Positions 46,158 through 60,020 of a stretch of DNA of 64,000 nucleotides are shown here, one piece after another; position 1 is the stretch's first letter, and each line of letters starts with the position of its first letter. Source of the DNA: Parasitella parasitica (Eukaryota > Mucoromycota > Mucoromycetes > Mucorales > Mucoraceae). Position numbers and translations under genes: made by a program. The stretch is taken from assembly GCA_025201805.1 (NCBI GenBank), contig MU619240.1, positions 211,571 through 275,570 of the forward strand, read 5' to 3'. The notes beneath the pieces are model-generated. The model saw only the letters and a program-made list of their open reading frames with translations. It did no database searches and was not told the DNA's origin.

Positions 46158-48628
46158 ATGGCCAACCCCAAGAGAGAGCTCCCGCTCAAGGAAGCCCAAA
46201 CTTTCAAAAACCTTCTAGTAAGTTATGCAGTATTTGACGCCAGGTCGCGCGTTGGTAGCTAACGCTCAGGAAACTGCAGAAAAATTACGAACAACGTCAG
46301 TACAAGAAGGGCTTGAAATTGGCAGAAGGTATCCTTAAAAACTATCCTGACCATGGCGGTAAGTATATGAAAACCTGGCCATTTCCAACAATTTCGCTCA
46401 TGTCTTCATATCAGAGACTCTGGCTATGAAAGGTCTATTTCTGAACAACCTCGAAAAGAAGGAAGAAGGCTACGAGTATGTCAAAAAAGGCCTTTTGAAG
46501 GATTTGACCTCTCACATCTGTAAGTGATCTGTATTATCACAAGATACTGGCGTTTAGCTGATAACAAGTGGTTAGGCTGGCATGTATACGGTCTTTTGTA
46601 CCGTGCAGACAAAAATTATGAGGAAGCTGCCAAGTGCTATGCCAATGCATTAAAGTTCAATAAGAACGACTTGAATATTCTTCGTGATTATGCTATTCTC
46701 CAAACTCAAATGCGCAATTACAATGCTTTGGTTGTAAGTCAACTTGAACAGAAGGGGATAGGGATCAAAAAGAACTCAACCTTGTATTAGGATACCCGTA
46801 CCAAATTGTTGGAAGCCAACCCGCAAATCCCTTCTTATTGGCTTGGACTCGCCGTTGCCTATCAGCTTGTGGACAAACCTCAAAATGGCATCAAAGTTTT
46901 GAATAGCCAGGCAGACTCCAATATATATGTAAGCATACGGGATATTATGTCTTGCAACTGTAGACGATTGACAGAGTTATATTCCAGGCTTCTGCCAGCG
47001 ATTTTGAAAAATCTGAGTTGCTCATGTACCACAACATGTTGCTGGAAGAAACTGGCGAGTTTCAAAGTGCCTTGGACCATCTCGACGAGATCGAACCTAA
47101 CGTTACCGACAAGAGAGCGTGGAAAGAAAAAAATGCATTGTATTTGGAAAAATTGGGAAGAAAAGAAGAGGCTGAGAGGGCTTATAGGGTTTTGATTAGC
47201 GAAAACCCTCACAACATTGCCTATATCAACAATCTGTTGTCTCTTAGCGACAAGAGCAAAGTCAACAGCATCCTTGCTGAACTTTTCTCTCAATATCCTC
47301 GCTCCAAGGCTATTGAGCATTTGATCCTCCAACACGCTGAAGGTGATTCCTTCAAGATCAAGGTGGAGGCTTCTCTTCAAAATGGCTTACGAAAGGGCGT
47401 CCCATCTTTGTTTGCCTCGATGAAGAGATATTACGCTGATGCTGAAAAGAAATGCATCATTGAAGAGCTTGTTGCTGGTTACCTTGTCTCTTTGGAAAAA
47501 AACGGCACATTTGGCGCCGACTCTGCAAAGGAGCCTCCTACTGCTCTGTTGTGGACCTTGTACTATGTTGCTAAGCAACATGATTTCCATAAAGAAAACC
47601 AAAAGGCTCTCGAGATGATCAATAAGGCCATTTCACACACACCCACCGTGGTTGAGCTTTACATGACAAAGGGCAGAGTGTTGAAGCATGCTGGCCAAGT
47701 CGAGGAGGCCTCCAAGATTATGAACGAGGCCCGAGAGATGGATCTGCAAGATCGTTTTATTAACTCCAAATGTGCTAAATATCTTTTGCGTGCAGGCCAT
47801 ATTGATGAAGCTGAACGTGTACTGGGACTGTTCACTCGCAAGGAAGCTACCTCTGTTCAGGATTTGACTGACATGCAATGCCAATGGTTCATGATCGAGG
47901 AAGGCAACGCCTTTCTCCGCAAGAAGGAATACGGCAAGGCTTTGAAGCGTTTCCACAGCTTGGAGAAATTTTATCTTGATTACTTTGATGACCAGTTTGA
48001 TTTCCACAGTTATTGTTTGCGCAAGTTGACTTTACGTTCTTATGTAAGTGCCTTGCGTTGGGAAGACAAGCTGAGGGCGCATCCCCTCTATTTCAAGGCT
48101 GCCAAGGGTGCTGTTGAAGCTTATTTAGCCCTTGTTGACAAGTCCAATGAGGCTGATGAATTTGAAAGTGCTGACATGACTGAAGCCGACAAGAAGAAGG
48201 CTAGAAATAAGGCTCGCAAGGCGGCATTAAAGGCACAGCAAGATGCTGAGGCCAAAAAGGCCCAGATTATGGAGGAAGCTGCTAAACAAAAGCACAACAA
48301 AAAGGCTGTTGATACTGACCCTGAGGGAGAGAAATACCTCAACGCCGAGAAACCTTTAGAAAATGCTCTTCAATTTGTAAAACCATTAGAATTATTAGCG
48401 CCTAATAATGTTGAAGTTCACGCCCTCGGTTTTGAGATTTACATCCGCCAAGCCAAGTATTTGCTTGCTCTAAAATCTCTCTCCAAGATTGCCAATGTTG
48501 ACAAAAGTAGTACTCACTTTAAGGCTAATTTAGATAGACTCGAAGCAGCTGTCAAAGGACAGGCTGATTTGGATCCCAAGATCAAGCAAGCTATTGATCT
48601 TGAACTCGCTAAAATCAACAAGGCCTAA
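46158..48628 (+). CDS. NAA15: NatA N-terminal acetyltransferase auxiliary subunit
   Basis: Naa15/Nat1 is the ribosome-bound scaffold of the NatA complex and holds the catalytic Naa10. Six exons (46158-46217, 46280-46358, 46415-46519, 46576-46733, 46791-46928, 46988-48628) give 726 aa. The protein is a TPR superhelix from end to end: [18 protein letters not shown] at the start, [20 protein letters not shown] and [12 protein letters not shown] as TPR helices, and [20 protein letters not shown] in the middle. A Lys/Ala-rich basic helix (about 570-620) likely contacts the ribosome, as in the family. Length is somewhat short of the metazoan 860 aa but close to other fungi. The exon 2 acceptor was placed at CTGCAG (46279), because this keeps phase and restores the family N-terminus. 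Confidence 0.94.
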
Positions 48629-48859
48629 TCTTTTTTTTTTTTTTCTTTTTTTTTGTAATAAATAGAATTCTTGTTTTCATTTGCTACATGTCATGTAAAG
48701 AAATAATTGGTATTTTTTTTTTATCAATAATATATAAATTTGTTGTACTTTAAAAGAAGAAAAAAGGGTGTTTTGAATAATTGAAAGGGGATAGCATAAA
48801 GGGGTGGGATGTAAAAAAAATGGAGTGAGTGTTATGAGTGTGTTTACAAGATATAAGAT

Positions 48860-50670
48860 TCATCGAAGAGTTTTGCTTCTCCTTAACTGAACTTCTTTTT
48901 TCATAGTCAATCGATTGCTTTCTGAACCAAGGCGAGCTTTTCCATCAGCTTCGAAGATCCTCCAGAACTTGAGATTTTCGTCTGCAGCAGCGGTTGCCAA
49001 CACTTGACCATCAGGGCTCAGAGCAGAATGCAAGATTCTTGATTCGTGCGCAGGTATGTCGATAACTTTATTCAGAGTCGGATAGCTCCAGACAGTTACT
49101 TGATTGTGAGGCAGGCCATGAGTAGAGACAATCTCCTTGTAATGCTGGGACCAATTGAGGGATGTAACCTGCGCTCCAGCATGGATTGTGTTTAGACGAG
49201 CACCAGTGGAGGTGTTCCAGAAATGAATCTTTTTGTCATCTCTGCCGCCACCTGTAGCAAGGACATTGCGATTCCAGGGACACCACGCAAGAGCCTACAG
49301 GTGCATTTGATTTAATGTTGGTTGAATAATGACGCAAATAAACAATATTACCTTAATTGCTCCCGTATGCTGTCTTTTTTGATGAGTGGGTTCAGTGGAT
49401 CTAGCGTCCCAGATATTTACCGTATTATCATTGCCTCCACTTGCCAAAGACTGGCCATCCCAGCGCCATCTGAGACCACATACTTCATCAGAATGGCCAT
49501 AGAGTTGGCGCACAGTGTGTTTAGCCATACGTACATCATGGTGAAAGATACTACCGTCACGTCCACCAGAAGAAACAAGGTGCTTATCCCAAGATAACAC
49601 GCCAATACGGCAATCCTGTCCAGCCATCGAACGCAGCTTGGTATTGGATTGTACATCCCAAATCTGAGTGTCACCTCCCGACGTGCCCACAGCTAGATAA
49701 GTGCCGTCTCCAGACCAGTTAACAGACGCGACTTGATCATCGTAGTTGTAGTTGAGAGCTTGGATGGTACCGTTATCAGCATTCCAAAGATAGATGGCCT
49801 TGCCGAGACCCACGGCGACAACATTGGTCTTTGACCAATCGAGCACATTCAAATAGTAATCGTCATCCATGTAGGGAGCGTCCAATATTTTCTCTGGTGT
49901 GAGCAAGATGTGTCGTTTCACATGTGAGGAAGTGTGCGTGTCAAGCTTGGTTTGAGGTGCGTTTTTGCTGATATTGACTCTGTTGTTTTGGGGTGGCTCG
50001 GGTACGAAACTCAAGATGCGTTTTGTGGTATCAATCCCAATGGCGGCAGCGATTTGCTCTTGATAGCTTTCAGATCCAGTATTGTCGAGAATCGTTTGTG
50101 ATGATTTGATAATAGCCTGAGCAGAAGGCATGTCTGTGATACCAGGTGTAAGACGATCATACTATAAAAAGGGATGTTAAGTAAAGCTTGTATCATCGAG
50201 CTGGATGCAATAAACCTTACAGCTGTAGTCTTATCGCAGGACTTTTTGTTGGCAGAGAGTGGCGAATTCATCCATGTTTCATTGATTGTATCGAGATGTG
50301 AGATGGCAGAGTAAGATCTTTTTAAAGAAGGCGGACGAATTTCTTTGCTACAGCTCACTGTTGGGGTAACAACCGTGGAGACAGTACCTTTGCAATCATT
50401 ATTCGTGGTACTAGAGCGAGATTTTGCGCTTTTTCTAGCATACAAATCTAGAAAACGACTCTGCTGAAGCTCTGTTGGTTTTGATGCAGTTGATTTGGGC
50501 GCGGTATTCTTCTTAACAGGTATTTTTATGTTATCATTTGGTGAAGATAGCGGCTTTTTTATTGTTGTAGAGGAAGCAGAAGGTTTGCTAGCAAGATACT
50601 TCCGAATAGGAGAGCTCGACCTCTTTCTATTGCCATCTGAACTTGTTGTTGCTATGGTATTTGAAGACAT
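48860..50670 (-). CDS. Cdc20/Cdh1-type APC/C activator (WD40)
   Basis: Three exons (50670-50221, 50161-49352, 49294-48860) give 564 aa. After a Ser/Thr/Lys-rich N-terminus, SYQEQIAAAIG and RILSFVPEPP match the region before the propeller, then TPEKILDAPYMDDDYYLNVL opens a seven-bladed WD40 propeller (about 245-540) that includes SGGRDGSIFHHDVR, GNDNTVNIWDAR and WCPWNRNVLATGGGRDDK. This is the Cdc20/Fzr family, which recruits substrates to the anaphase-promoting complex. Two APC-binding elements look weak: the C-box position reads YDRLTPG (151-157) rather than DR(F/Y)IP, and the C-terminus ends TLR instead of IR. It may be a divergent, possibly meiotic paralogue. It shares a 265-bp divergent promoter with the AAA gene. 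Confidence 0.9.
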
Positions 50671-50935
50671 TGCGTGTGTGTTTAGTCGCCTAGCAACAAA
50701 AGGTATAGTAGAAAAGGGAAGGAAAAAAAAAGAGGATATGCGTATTTAAGTTTTCTCTCCCCTTTTTTTTTGGGTAAACAACAGAGAACGTGTAATTTCA
50801 AGGTTTCGTTCGCTTGTGTATGGCTTCTCTTGTTCTGTGGGCTATGTGACCTTGTTCGGGTGTAAAAACAAGGCAGAAAAAAATTTATTGAACCAACGTC
50901 AACAACAGCATCTTGATATACAATCAAATTTTACT

Positions 50936-52889
<1,954 letters not shown>

Positions 52890-52965
52890 ATACAACTTGT
52901 TTTTTTTTTTTTTTCTCAATAAATATAAACTACTGTTCTTTCACCGACAAGTCTCCATTTTTCGT

Positions 52966-53706
52966 ATGCCATCGCCAATTCTAGTTGTAGCCATATACGC
53001 CCTGCTAATCGTTTCGATTCCATTTGTACTAAACTACTCAAACTTGGGTGATTTCATACCCCTCTTGAGCTACCATCTAGGCATCGACTACTACTTGCAC
53101 AAAGTCGAGCCTATTGTGCTTTGCTTGGGCTTGGTAACATTTTACACGTATGTCGTTCTCGGATTCATATTCGATATTATTCAAGCATGCCGTCGTAATC
53201 ATGAACAAGGTGTCAGCCAAAATGCTTTACTGTACGGAAGATTCGAGAGAGCTCATCGCCAGCTCAGAAAAGTGTTTCCACCTTATGTCGTCTCTTGTTT
53301 GTTGATGTATGCAAACACTACTCGATTTGATACGTTGCGCAATAGGTATACAATAGCTATATGTAACCATAATCCCAATTGACATGCTCTCTCTAGTTTT
53401 ATGGTACTGCAAACCGTCCTACTGCTTGCACAGCCTATTGCTTCCATGTACCATCGGCCCTACGCAGGATTAATTTGCAAGTTTTTTTACCGCGCAGTAT
53501 TGTTCTGGTCAATTCTGTATGCTGTGTTCCCGCGTGAATCGCAGCATTACATTTCTCACTTGACACATTTGATTTGTGAATACATGGGTCTCCATGGCAA
53601 CCACAGTACTCGTCATTATTACTACGGCAATTATCCCACAAACAACAAATATTATGGCAATCCAAATACTGCTCCCTCCAATTATCAACAACAGTGGATT
53701 TTATAA
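52966..53706 (+). CDS. Small multi-pass membrane protein of unknown function
   Basis: Two exons (52966-53345, 53397-53706) give 229 aa. I do not recognise a family. Hydrophobic segments lie at about 4-20 (ILVVAIYALLIVSIPFVL), about 48-70 (IVLCLGLVTFYTYVVLGFIF) and, more weakly, about 100-180 (VVSCLLMY, FMVLQTVLLLAQPI, AVLFWSILYAVF), so four to five membrane helices are likely. The first can double as a signal anchor. A loop between helices 2 and 3 is basic. The C-terminal 45 residues are Tyr/Asn/His-rich (RHYYYGNYPTNNKYYG) and probably cytosolic or extracellular tail. It starts 76 bp after the AAA gene stop and converges with HUT1, whose stop is 37 bp away. Confidence 0.7.
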
Positions 53707-53743
53707 TCAGAATAAAGTATTAGTTAATCTATGTGCAAAAGGT

Positions 53744-54781
53744 CTAAGCTTGCTTCTTTTGCTCTATTATGGGTGCTTTTTTCACAGCTGTGGGCGATGT
53801 ATCCGCTATTTTCTTTGCTTTTGCTTTCTGTTGTTTTCCAATGTATGCTTCGATGCCAATTGCTAGAAATACCAGAGCAACCCCACTCCATTGGCCCATA
53901 TTCAATGTGTGGTTAAACCAAAACACACTCAAAAGCATAGTAAACAGCTTTCTGGTAACTGTCACTGTGACCAAACGAAGACTGCCGTAGTGTTGGAGGG
54001 TATAAAATATAAAGCATTGTCCAACAGCTCCGCAAAATCCAAACAACAAAACATCTCTGATCACAGCTGGGTGTTGTTGAAAAAAGGACAGTGCCTGCTG
54101 CAATTCGTCGTTGTATGGGTGCAATAGCAGATAAAAGGCTGACAGCATGGATCCGATTGCATTCATGTAAAACATCATATGCTGGCCGCTGACGAGATGG
54201 TTGAATTTGGTAAAGATTTCATCTTGGGTTGCATTTGTCAGCCCATCAATGCATAAGTTGGTGCACAGTAGGAACAGACCCCACATGGAATTGTTGACAG
54301 CACCACTCGATGCCTTTTTAGAAGGCTGATACAACATAAACATCGAGACGCCAAGAGTCACCAAAACAACACAGGCATACTTGTGGATCGGAAACTTGCG
54401 ACGATACACCAAGACGTTCATAAACATGACAGGCACCAGTTTGCATGACTTTCCAAGTATCATGGTAGGGTAATCAATGTGTTTGAGAGAAGCATAGCCA
54501 AAAGGCGATCCAGTGCAATTGAAGATAGCCACTTGGATATATTTCACGTATAGACTGCGTGGTGTTTCTTTAATGTTGAGGCTACGCCCACACACTTTGA
54601 GATATATGGCAGCTACTATGGCAGCAACAATGGACTGAATGAGGTTGAGCACAATGAAAAACTTGAATTTCTTGGGTGTTTCGTCGTTTCCATAAGGTGT
54701 TGTACTCACACGCTCTTGGATAACACCCCATGTCAGAAAACAGATGTATATGCCAATCACACAGAGTGTAAATTTGAGCAT
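53744..54781 (-). CDS. HUT1: UDP-galactose transporter homolog / SLC35B1-type ER nucleotide-sugar transporter
   Basis: Intronless, 345 aa, about ten membrane helices, UAA/SLC35B family. Characteristic segments are FLTWGVIQERVSTTPYG near the N-terminus, SPFGYASLKHIDYPTMILGKSCKLVPVM (split helices 3-4) and LRLVTVTVTRKLFTMLLSV followed by FNHTL. These define Hut1 and SLC35B1, reported as ER carriers for UDP-sugars or ATP/ADP. The C-terminus ends KKQA, a KKxx di-lysine signal that would keep the protein in the ER. The stop lies 37 bp from the stop of the convergent membrane-protein gene. The promoter lies in 54782-55363. Confidence 0.94.
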   Translation of the reverse strand: MLKFTLCVIGIYICFLTWGVIQERVSTTPYGNDETPKKFKFFIVLNLIQSIVAAIVAAIYLKVCGRSLNIKETPRSLYVKYIQVAIFNCTGSPFGYASLKHIDYPTMILGKSCKLVPVMFMNVLVYRRKFPIHKYACVVLVTLGVSMFMLYQPSKKASSGAVNNSMWGLFLLCTNLCIDGLTNATQDEIFTKFNHLVSGQHMMFYMNAIGSMLSAFYLLLHPYNDELQQALSFFQQHPAVIRDVLLFGFCGAVGQCFIFYTLQHYGSLRLVTVTVTRKLFTMLLSVFWFNHTLNMGQWSGVALVFLAIGIEAYIGKQQKAKAKKIADTSPTAVKKAPIIEQKKQA

Positions 54782-55363
54782 CTATGTCTATGAAGGTGTA
54801 TGTAAAAGAAAGGGGGAAAAGAAAGAGGAGGCCGAAATCATTCCATGTGAATGCTGCAGTTGCAAGGTGTAGACACACCATTGGCTGGAAACCCCTTATA
54901 CATTGCCAGTCGTTCATCTGCACCCACTTTCTTTGTGTTGTAGGTGCAAGCAGCAGAGAAGCGCACGGTTCAGGTGTGGAATAATAAAGAAATGTTGAGT
55001 AATGTATAAAATAGCATAGAAATACGTATGAAATGTTGGTTAACATTTGCAAGCGTTTACACTTTCCAAATTCGGCCAGCTTAAATGGCTATAAGCTTCC
55101 TGCTAAACCTGTTAATTACTGCCTACTTTTTTTTTAAAAAAAAACCATGTCATTTCAATCCTTCAAAATCGGGTACTATTCATGTTTCCTACAGCTCTAC
55201 TGAATCACAATAGTCAATGGCTGTCAAGACAGGACCAATTTAATGAAAACAACAAATCTTTTATTTTTATATTACAAGTGTTAAAATGCAAATATGTATA
55301 TAATGAATTAATAGCATAAAAAGACTAGAGAAGGGGATATTAATCAACGATTTTACATAACAT
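54782..55363. other. Intergenic region between HSP104 and HUT1
   Basis: About 580 bp. The left half is the HUT1 promoter (minus), with pyrimidine-rich sequence just upstream of its ATG. The right half is the 3' flank of HSP104. No gene seen. Confidence 0.5.
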
Positions 55364-58039
55364 CTAATCCATGTCGAGGTCTTCATCCTCGTCCATTGGC
55401 TCTTCTTCAATGTAGCCAGCTTCACTTTCATGGTTTCGAGTAATATCAATGCAGTCATTTGCGTCAAGATCGACCTTGGCAACTTCACCATTACGAACAC
55501 CACCATCGATAATTAATTTGGCTAAAGGATTCAATACACGTTGTTGAATAAGGCGATTCAAAGGACGCGCACCAAAGACAGGTTCGTAGCCATGTTTGCC
55601 GAGCCATTTCTTGGCAGCTTCAGAGACTTGCAAGACAATGCGGCGATCGGCAAGACGTTCTTCGATTTCCTTGAGACGAACATCAACAATGCCAGTGATG
55701 TTGTTTTGTGTGAGACGATTAAAGATGACCAATTCATCGATACGATTAGTGAACTCCGGACTAAAGTGATTGCGAACAACTTCGAGAATCTTCTCCTTCA
55801 ATATGATCATATTATCCTTGTGTTGATCAGCCAACAGACCAGCACCTAAATTGGATGTCATTACGATAATAGTATTGCGGAAGTCAATCTTGCGACCCTT
55901 AGAATCATGGATAAAGCCTTCATCGAGAACTTGCAAGAGGACGTTGGCAACATCTTTGTGGGCCTTTTCCAGTTCATCGAGTAGGACCACAGCATAAGGC
56001 TTACGACGAACAGCTTCAAAGAGACCACCGTCTTCGTGGCCAACATAACCAGGAGGAGCACCAATCAATTTAGCCACACTATGCTGTTCCATCAGCTCAC
56101 TCATGTCAATACGGATCATAGCACGTTCATCATTGAACAGGAACTCGGCCAAAGTCTTGCAGAGCAGAGTTTTACCAACACCAGTAGGACCAAGGAACAT
56201 GAAGGAGGCTAAAGGCTTACGAGGATCTTGAAGGCCAGCCTTGGAGAGACGAATAGCATCACAGACAGCCTTGATGGCAGCATCTTGACCAACAACATGT
56301 TTGCTAACTTCAGCTTCCATATTCAACAGCTTCTCGCGTTCACTCTTGGCCAAATTTTGAACGGGAATACCTGTCCAGCGAGAGACAACCTCCATAATCT
56401 GCTCGGGACGAACCACCTCCGACAAGATGGTATTATCACTGTTGGCATCATTAGCCAACTCTTCATTCACCTTGCGTTGCTTCTCAGCTTGAAGTTCAGC
56501 GATACGTTGCTCAACATCAGGAATAGCGTAGTATTCGATATCGGCAGCAGTGTCCAGGTCATAGCGGTTCTTGGCTTCAATGGCTTTGGACTTGAGATCA
56601 TCCAATTTTTGCTTCAAATCACGAATTTCATCAAGACGACCCTTTGTCAATTCATACTTGAGCTTCAATGGTTTCAGTTCCTCGTTAATTCTGGCCATTT
56701 CTCCCTTTACAGACTCCAAACGTTCATTGGATTCCTTGTTGTTCTTCTCCTTTCCAAGCGCCTTGGCCTCAATTTCAAGTTGGAAACGTTTACGCTCAAG
56801 CACGTCAATTTCTTCAGGCTTGGAATCTAGCTGAACACGGGTGTTTGCGGCAGCTTCGTCAATCAGATCAATGGCTTTGTCGGGCAAGAAACGGGTTGTA
56901 ATGTAGCGGTCAGAGAGTTGGGCAGCAGCCACTAAAGCAGAATCGACAATCTTGACACCATGGTAGTTTTCATAGCGCTCCTTGAGACCACGAAGGATAG
57001 AGATTGTAGCAGGAACAGAAGGTTCACCAACATCAACCTTTTGAAAACGACGCTCAAAGGCAGGATCCTTTTCAATTTCACGATATTCCGACAGAGTAGT
57101 AGCACCAATGCAGCGAAGTTCACCACGGGCCAGCATTGGCTTTAGCAAGTTTGCAGCATCCATGGAACCTTCAGCTTTACCAGCTCCCAGAACCGTATGG
57201 ATCTCATCAATGAACAAAATAACACCTTCTTCAGATTCTTTGACTTCTTTCAGAACAGCCTTAAGACGCTCTTCAAATTCACCACGAAACTTTGCGCCGG
57301 CGATCAAAGCACCCATATCCAGCGAAAAGAGCTTGCATTGCAGTGATTGTGGGACATCACGCTCGATGATACGACGAGCCAGTCCTTCCACAATGGCTGT
57401 CTTACCAACACCAGGCTCACCAATCAAGACCGGATTGTTCTTTGTGCGTCTAGCCAACACACGAATAACACGACGGATCTCATCATCACGGCCAATGACG
57501 GGATCTAGTTTACCAGTTTGGGCCATTTGAGTCAAGTCAATGGCGTACTTGGCCAAAGCCTCATACACTTCTTCAGCATTCTTTGAATCCACACGACGAT
57601 TACCACGAACTTGAGAGACAGCAGCTTCGAGAGCCTTCTTTGTAACACCCGCCTCTTTCATTGGTTTGAAAGTTGCATCTTCATCAGCCAAAGCCAAAAT
57701 GACATGGTCAATAGCGATGTAAGAGTCTTTTTGATCTTTCATGTGCTTTTCAGCATTGCTAAGAAGTTTAGCTGCCTGGGGGCTGATAGCGATATTGGTA
57801 GGAGCAGGATCCTGAGAAGGCAGTTGCACCATCAATTTCTTGTAACCACGTTCGACCACCGTAGCGTCAACGCCAGTTTTTTCGAGGATTGATGTGAACA
57901 AAGGCGAACCATCAGTTGTATCGAATAATGCACAGACAATGTGTGCGGGCATAATTTGAGAATTTCCAAATTCGCGAGCTAAACTTTGAGCAATGCCCAA
58001 AGCTTTCTCGACTTTTTCAGTAAAGTTCATTCCAGACAT
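55364..58039 (-). CDS. HSP104: Hsp104/ClpB disaggregase
   Basis: Hexameric AAA+ chaperone that, with Hsp70, pulls polypeptides out of aggregates in the cytosol and nucleus. Intronless, 891 aa from the ATG at 58039, close to yeast Hsp104 (908). N-domain about 1-150 (two Clp_N repeats). NBD1 has GEPGVGKT (207-214) and [10 protein letters not shown] with [10 protein letters not shown] coiled-coil M domain follows (about 405-525). NBD2 has GPTGVGKT (about 610), [10 protein letters not shown] and the arginine-containing [11 protein letters not shown] near the end. The C-terminus is acidic ([14 protein letters not shown]) like fungal Hsp104, without a mitochondrial presequence, so this is the cytosolic form and not Hsp78. 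The upstream in-frame ATG at 58084 is rejected because a TATA box ends only 3 nt before it. Confidence 0.96.
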   Translation of the reverse strand: MSGMNFTEKVEKALGIAQSLAREFGNSQIMPAHIVCALFDTTDGSPLFTSILEKTGVDATVVERGYKKLMVQLPSQDPAPTNIAISPQAAKLLSNAEKHMKDQKDSYIAIDHVILALADEDATFKPMKEAGVTKKALEAAVSQVRGNRRVDSKNAEEVYEALAKYAIDLTQMAQTGKLDPVIGRDDEIRRVIRVLARRTKNNPVLIGEPGVGKTAIVEGLARRIIERDVPQSLQCKLFSLDMGALIAGAKFRGEFEERLKAVLKEVKESEEGVILFIDEIHTVLGAGKAEGSMDAANLLKPMLARGELRCIGATTLSEYREIEKDPAFERRFQKVDVGEPSVPATISILRGLKERYENYHGVKIVDSALVAAAQLSDRYITTRFLPDKAIDLIDEAAANTRVQLDSKPEEIDVLERKRFQLEIEAKALGKEKNNKESNERLESVKGEMARINEELKPLKLKYELTKGRLDEIRDLKQKLDDLKSKAIEAKNRYDLDTAADIEYYAIPDVEQRIAELQAEKQRKVNEELANDANSDNTILSEVVRPEQIMEVVSRWTGIPVQNLAKSEREKLLNMEAEVSKHVVGQDAAIKAVCDAIRLSKAGLQDPRKPLASFMFLGPTGVGKTLLCKTLAEFLFNDERAMIRIDMSELMEQHSVAKLIGAPPGYVGHEDGGLFEAVRRKPYAVVLLDELEKAHKDVANVLLQVLDEGFIHDSKGRKIDFRNTIIVMTSNLGAGLLADQHKDNMIILKEKILEVVRNHFSPEFTNRIDELVIFNRLTQNNITGIVDVRLKEIEERLADRRIVLQVSEAAKKWLGKHGYEPVFGARPLNRLIQQRVLNPLAKLIIDGGVRNGEVAKVDLDANDCIDITRNHESEAGYIEEEPMDEDEDLDMD

Positions 58040-58084
58040 AATTGTTGTAAATAGTTGTAGTGAATAAAGTGTTTCGTCAGACAT

Positions 58085-58637
58085 CTCTTTTATACTAAAA
58101 AATTCCTGCTGTCCTTCAATCCTTCAATATGAACCCCCCCCCCCATATTACTGGAAGTTGATAGAAGAACCTCGAAAATGCTAGTGAAACCCCGATAATG
58201 CCACAACAATGTAGCATTTCACGAATGCATTGCATGAGTTTATTTCAATCTTGAATTGGTATATATACATTGTCTCTTATTTTATCGAGAAATCCTCAAA
58301 AATGAAAAAAATGAAAGGTTCGAAAATTATGCAAAATCTGAAATGTTATCATTATGCCTGCAATAAATGAAACACTTGATTTAAACAAAAAGACCGCAGT
58401 TTTTTAACACTTATTCAGTCATATCAATCAAGAAACTACTTTAATTAGTCGATGGCTGTACATGATTATAGATAGGGAGCATCTTACAAGAAATCCAGTT
58501 TATCACTCCAGTGCATTTAGGAATCATATAATGCCAGTGTAATGCATGATCATGATAGGGAGTTGTCCTGGGATTCAAATGCAACTTATTCAAAAACCCA
58601 AGGTTGTCTTTTATTCAAGAACTGATGTCATTATTCG
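58085..58637. other. Intergenic region upstream of HSP104
   Basis: About 550 bp, with a C11 run at 58134-58144 and GAA-rich sequence near 58150-58172. Apart from the HSP104 promoter nothing is recognised. Confidence 0.5.
58087..58094 (-). promoter_or_regulatory. TATA box of HSP104
   Basis: TATAAAAG on minus, 47 nt upstream of the chosen ATG at 58039. Further upstream (58151-58172) several GAA triplets with about 5-10 bp spacing could be part of heat-shock elements, but the spacing is imperfect. Confidence 0.6.
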
Positions 58638-60020
58638 TTAGTTGGGTAACACGATCTTTTCCTTCTTCCTTTGCGTCGAGGCAGATATATCTTCTTGCGC
58701 TTGTTCCGAATGTAAGTTATATCTTGTTGTACGTCTAGGGCCTTTGTCTTCAAGTTTTCTACTGATATTAACAAAAATTAATGATGCTAGTATTCGATAT
58801 GATTTCGATAGGATACCTTGTCTCTTCAATTTCAGGACTATCTCTCATTTTCCTTGTCATTTCTTTGCGAATGATAATTTCTCTTTCCTTGATAGCACTC
58901 TGACACAATGCAACTCTTTCTATGACTTGGTTTTCCAAAAGTAATTGGGCACCCAGCTGGCTTTTTCCAGAAGCCTTGGATGAAATCATGACAATTGCGC
59001 CGCCAATGGCAAGAGCAGCACCTCCTGTGACAATAGCTGTGCTACCAAAAGCAACACCTCCAAGAGCAGATAGTCCACCAAAAGCACCAACGCTCCAACC
59101 AGTTGCTTCCAATTTTTTACTTGATCGAGGATCCAATCTAACCAGCAAATCCAGAAGTTGCTTTAGCTGAACGACATCAGATCGAATTTGTTTGGGAATC
59201 GCATCTTGCATTTTGTCATGTTCCTCGATCCAAATCTCTGTGCTCTGAAGAATGCTCTGAACTTGAGATATCAGCATTTCAAGCTGATTGTGAAAAGAAA
59301 CCTCGCTAAATTTAACACTAGCTTGATAAGTTGAGTAGAGCGAGAGAGAAAGCACGCCAGCTGCTGCTGCTGATTTAGCGAGCGTTTCGGCTGTTGTAGA
59401 GGGTCCCACCACCTGCTTTTCTTCTGTAAGGTCAGTCTTTCTCTTATTTTTCATTTCATCTTTCATTTTTTGCCGAAGCTCCTCATCTTCGGATTCTGAA
59501 GACGAAGATTCCTCTTGATAACGGTTGAAAAACCATCTTTGATTATTCTCTTGCCGTCTTCTTCGACGTTCTCTCCTGTATTGTCTTTCAAAATCCTCAA
59601 ATCTCTCTTTCTCGTACTTTTTTTTGCTTGTTTTCTCCATATACATGTTTCCGCATCGAATTATAAACTCTGTGATGGCTCTTGTTCTTTCAGACGTCAA
59701 CAACGATCCAAAATAGCTGGTGGGGGCAAAATTCTTGGTCCAGGAATCCTCGGCCGTGGATTCAATAGGTTTTTGTTCCTGTTTGCAATTAGATATTTGT
59801 GCGGCTTTTTTTCGAAATTGAAATTTTTATACCTTTTCATTTTTGGGTAACTCTTGCAAGATATGAGGTGCAAAATCAAGAAGAGTTCGAATTGGCGTAG
59901 TAAAATCTCCAGTTTCTCGATTGTAGAGCTCGCTAGGAAACTGATAGTCTTCAAAGAAGAACTAATTCCATGTCAGTATACATATCAATAGCATTATAGT
60001 GCAAGCTTTACCGAAGCCAT
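58638..60020 (-). CDS. Uncharacterised protein with glycine-rich hydrophobic segment and coiled coils
   Basis: Four exons (60020-60012, 59961-59833, 59778-58817, 58761-58638) give 407 aa. I do not recognise it. The first exon is 9 nt (ATG GCT TCG). Residues about 90-160 are highly charged (RRERRRRRQENNQRW, then SSSSESEDEELRQKMKDE). About 195-265 is a helical region (KFSEVSFHNQLEML) ending DVVQLKQLLDLLVRLDPRSS. Then comes a 40-residue glycine/alanine-rich hydrophobic stretch (about 278-317: GAFGGLSALGGVAFGSTAIV continuing TGGAALAIGGAIVMIS), which looks like a glycine-zipper hairpin in a membrane. A basic C-terminus ends KKEKIVLPN. A similar mix of coiled coil and glycine zipper occurs in membrane-remodelling and toxin-like proteins, so function is left open. 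Splice choices keep one frame throughout. Confidence 0.72.

Noticed and set aside
56228-56830. 200-codon frame antisense to HSP104
   Set aside because: Lies fully inside the M-domain coding sequence of a clear gene; hydrophobic shadow of the biased opposite strand.
58040-58084. 15-residue longer HSP104 start
   Set aside because: A TATA box ends 3 nt before this ATG, so transcripts should begin downstream of it. The family also starts at the second Met.
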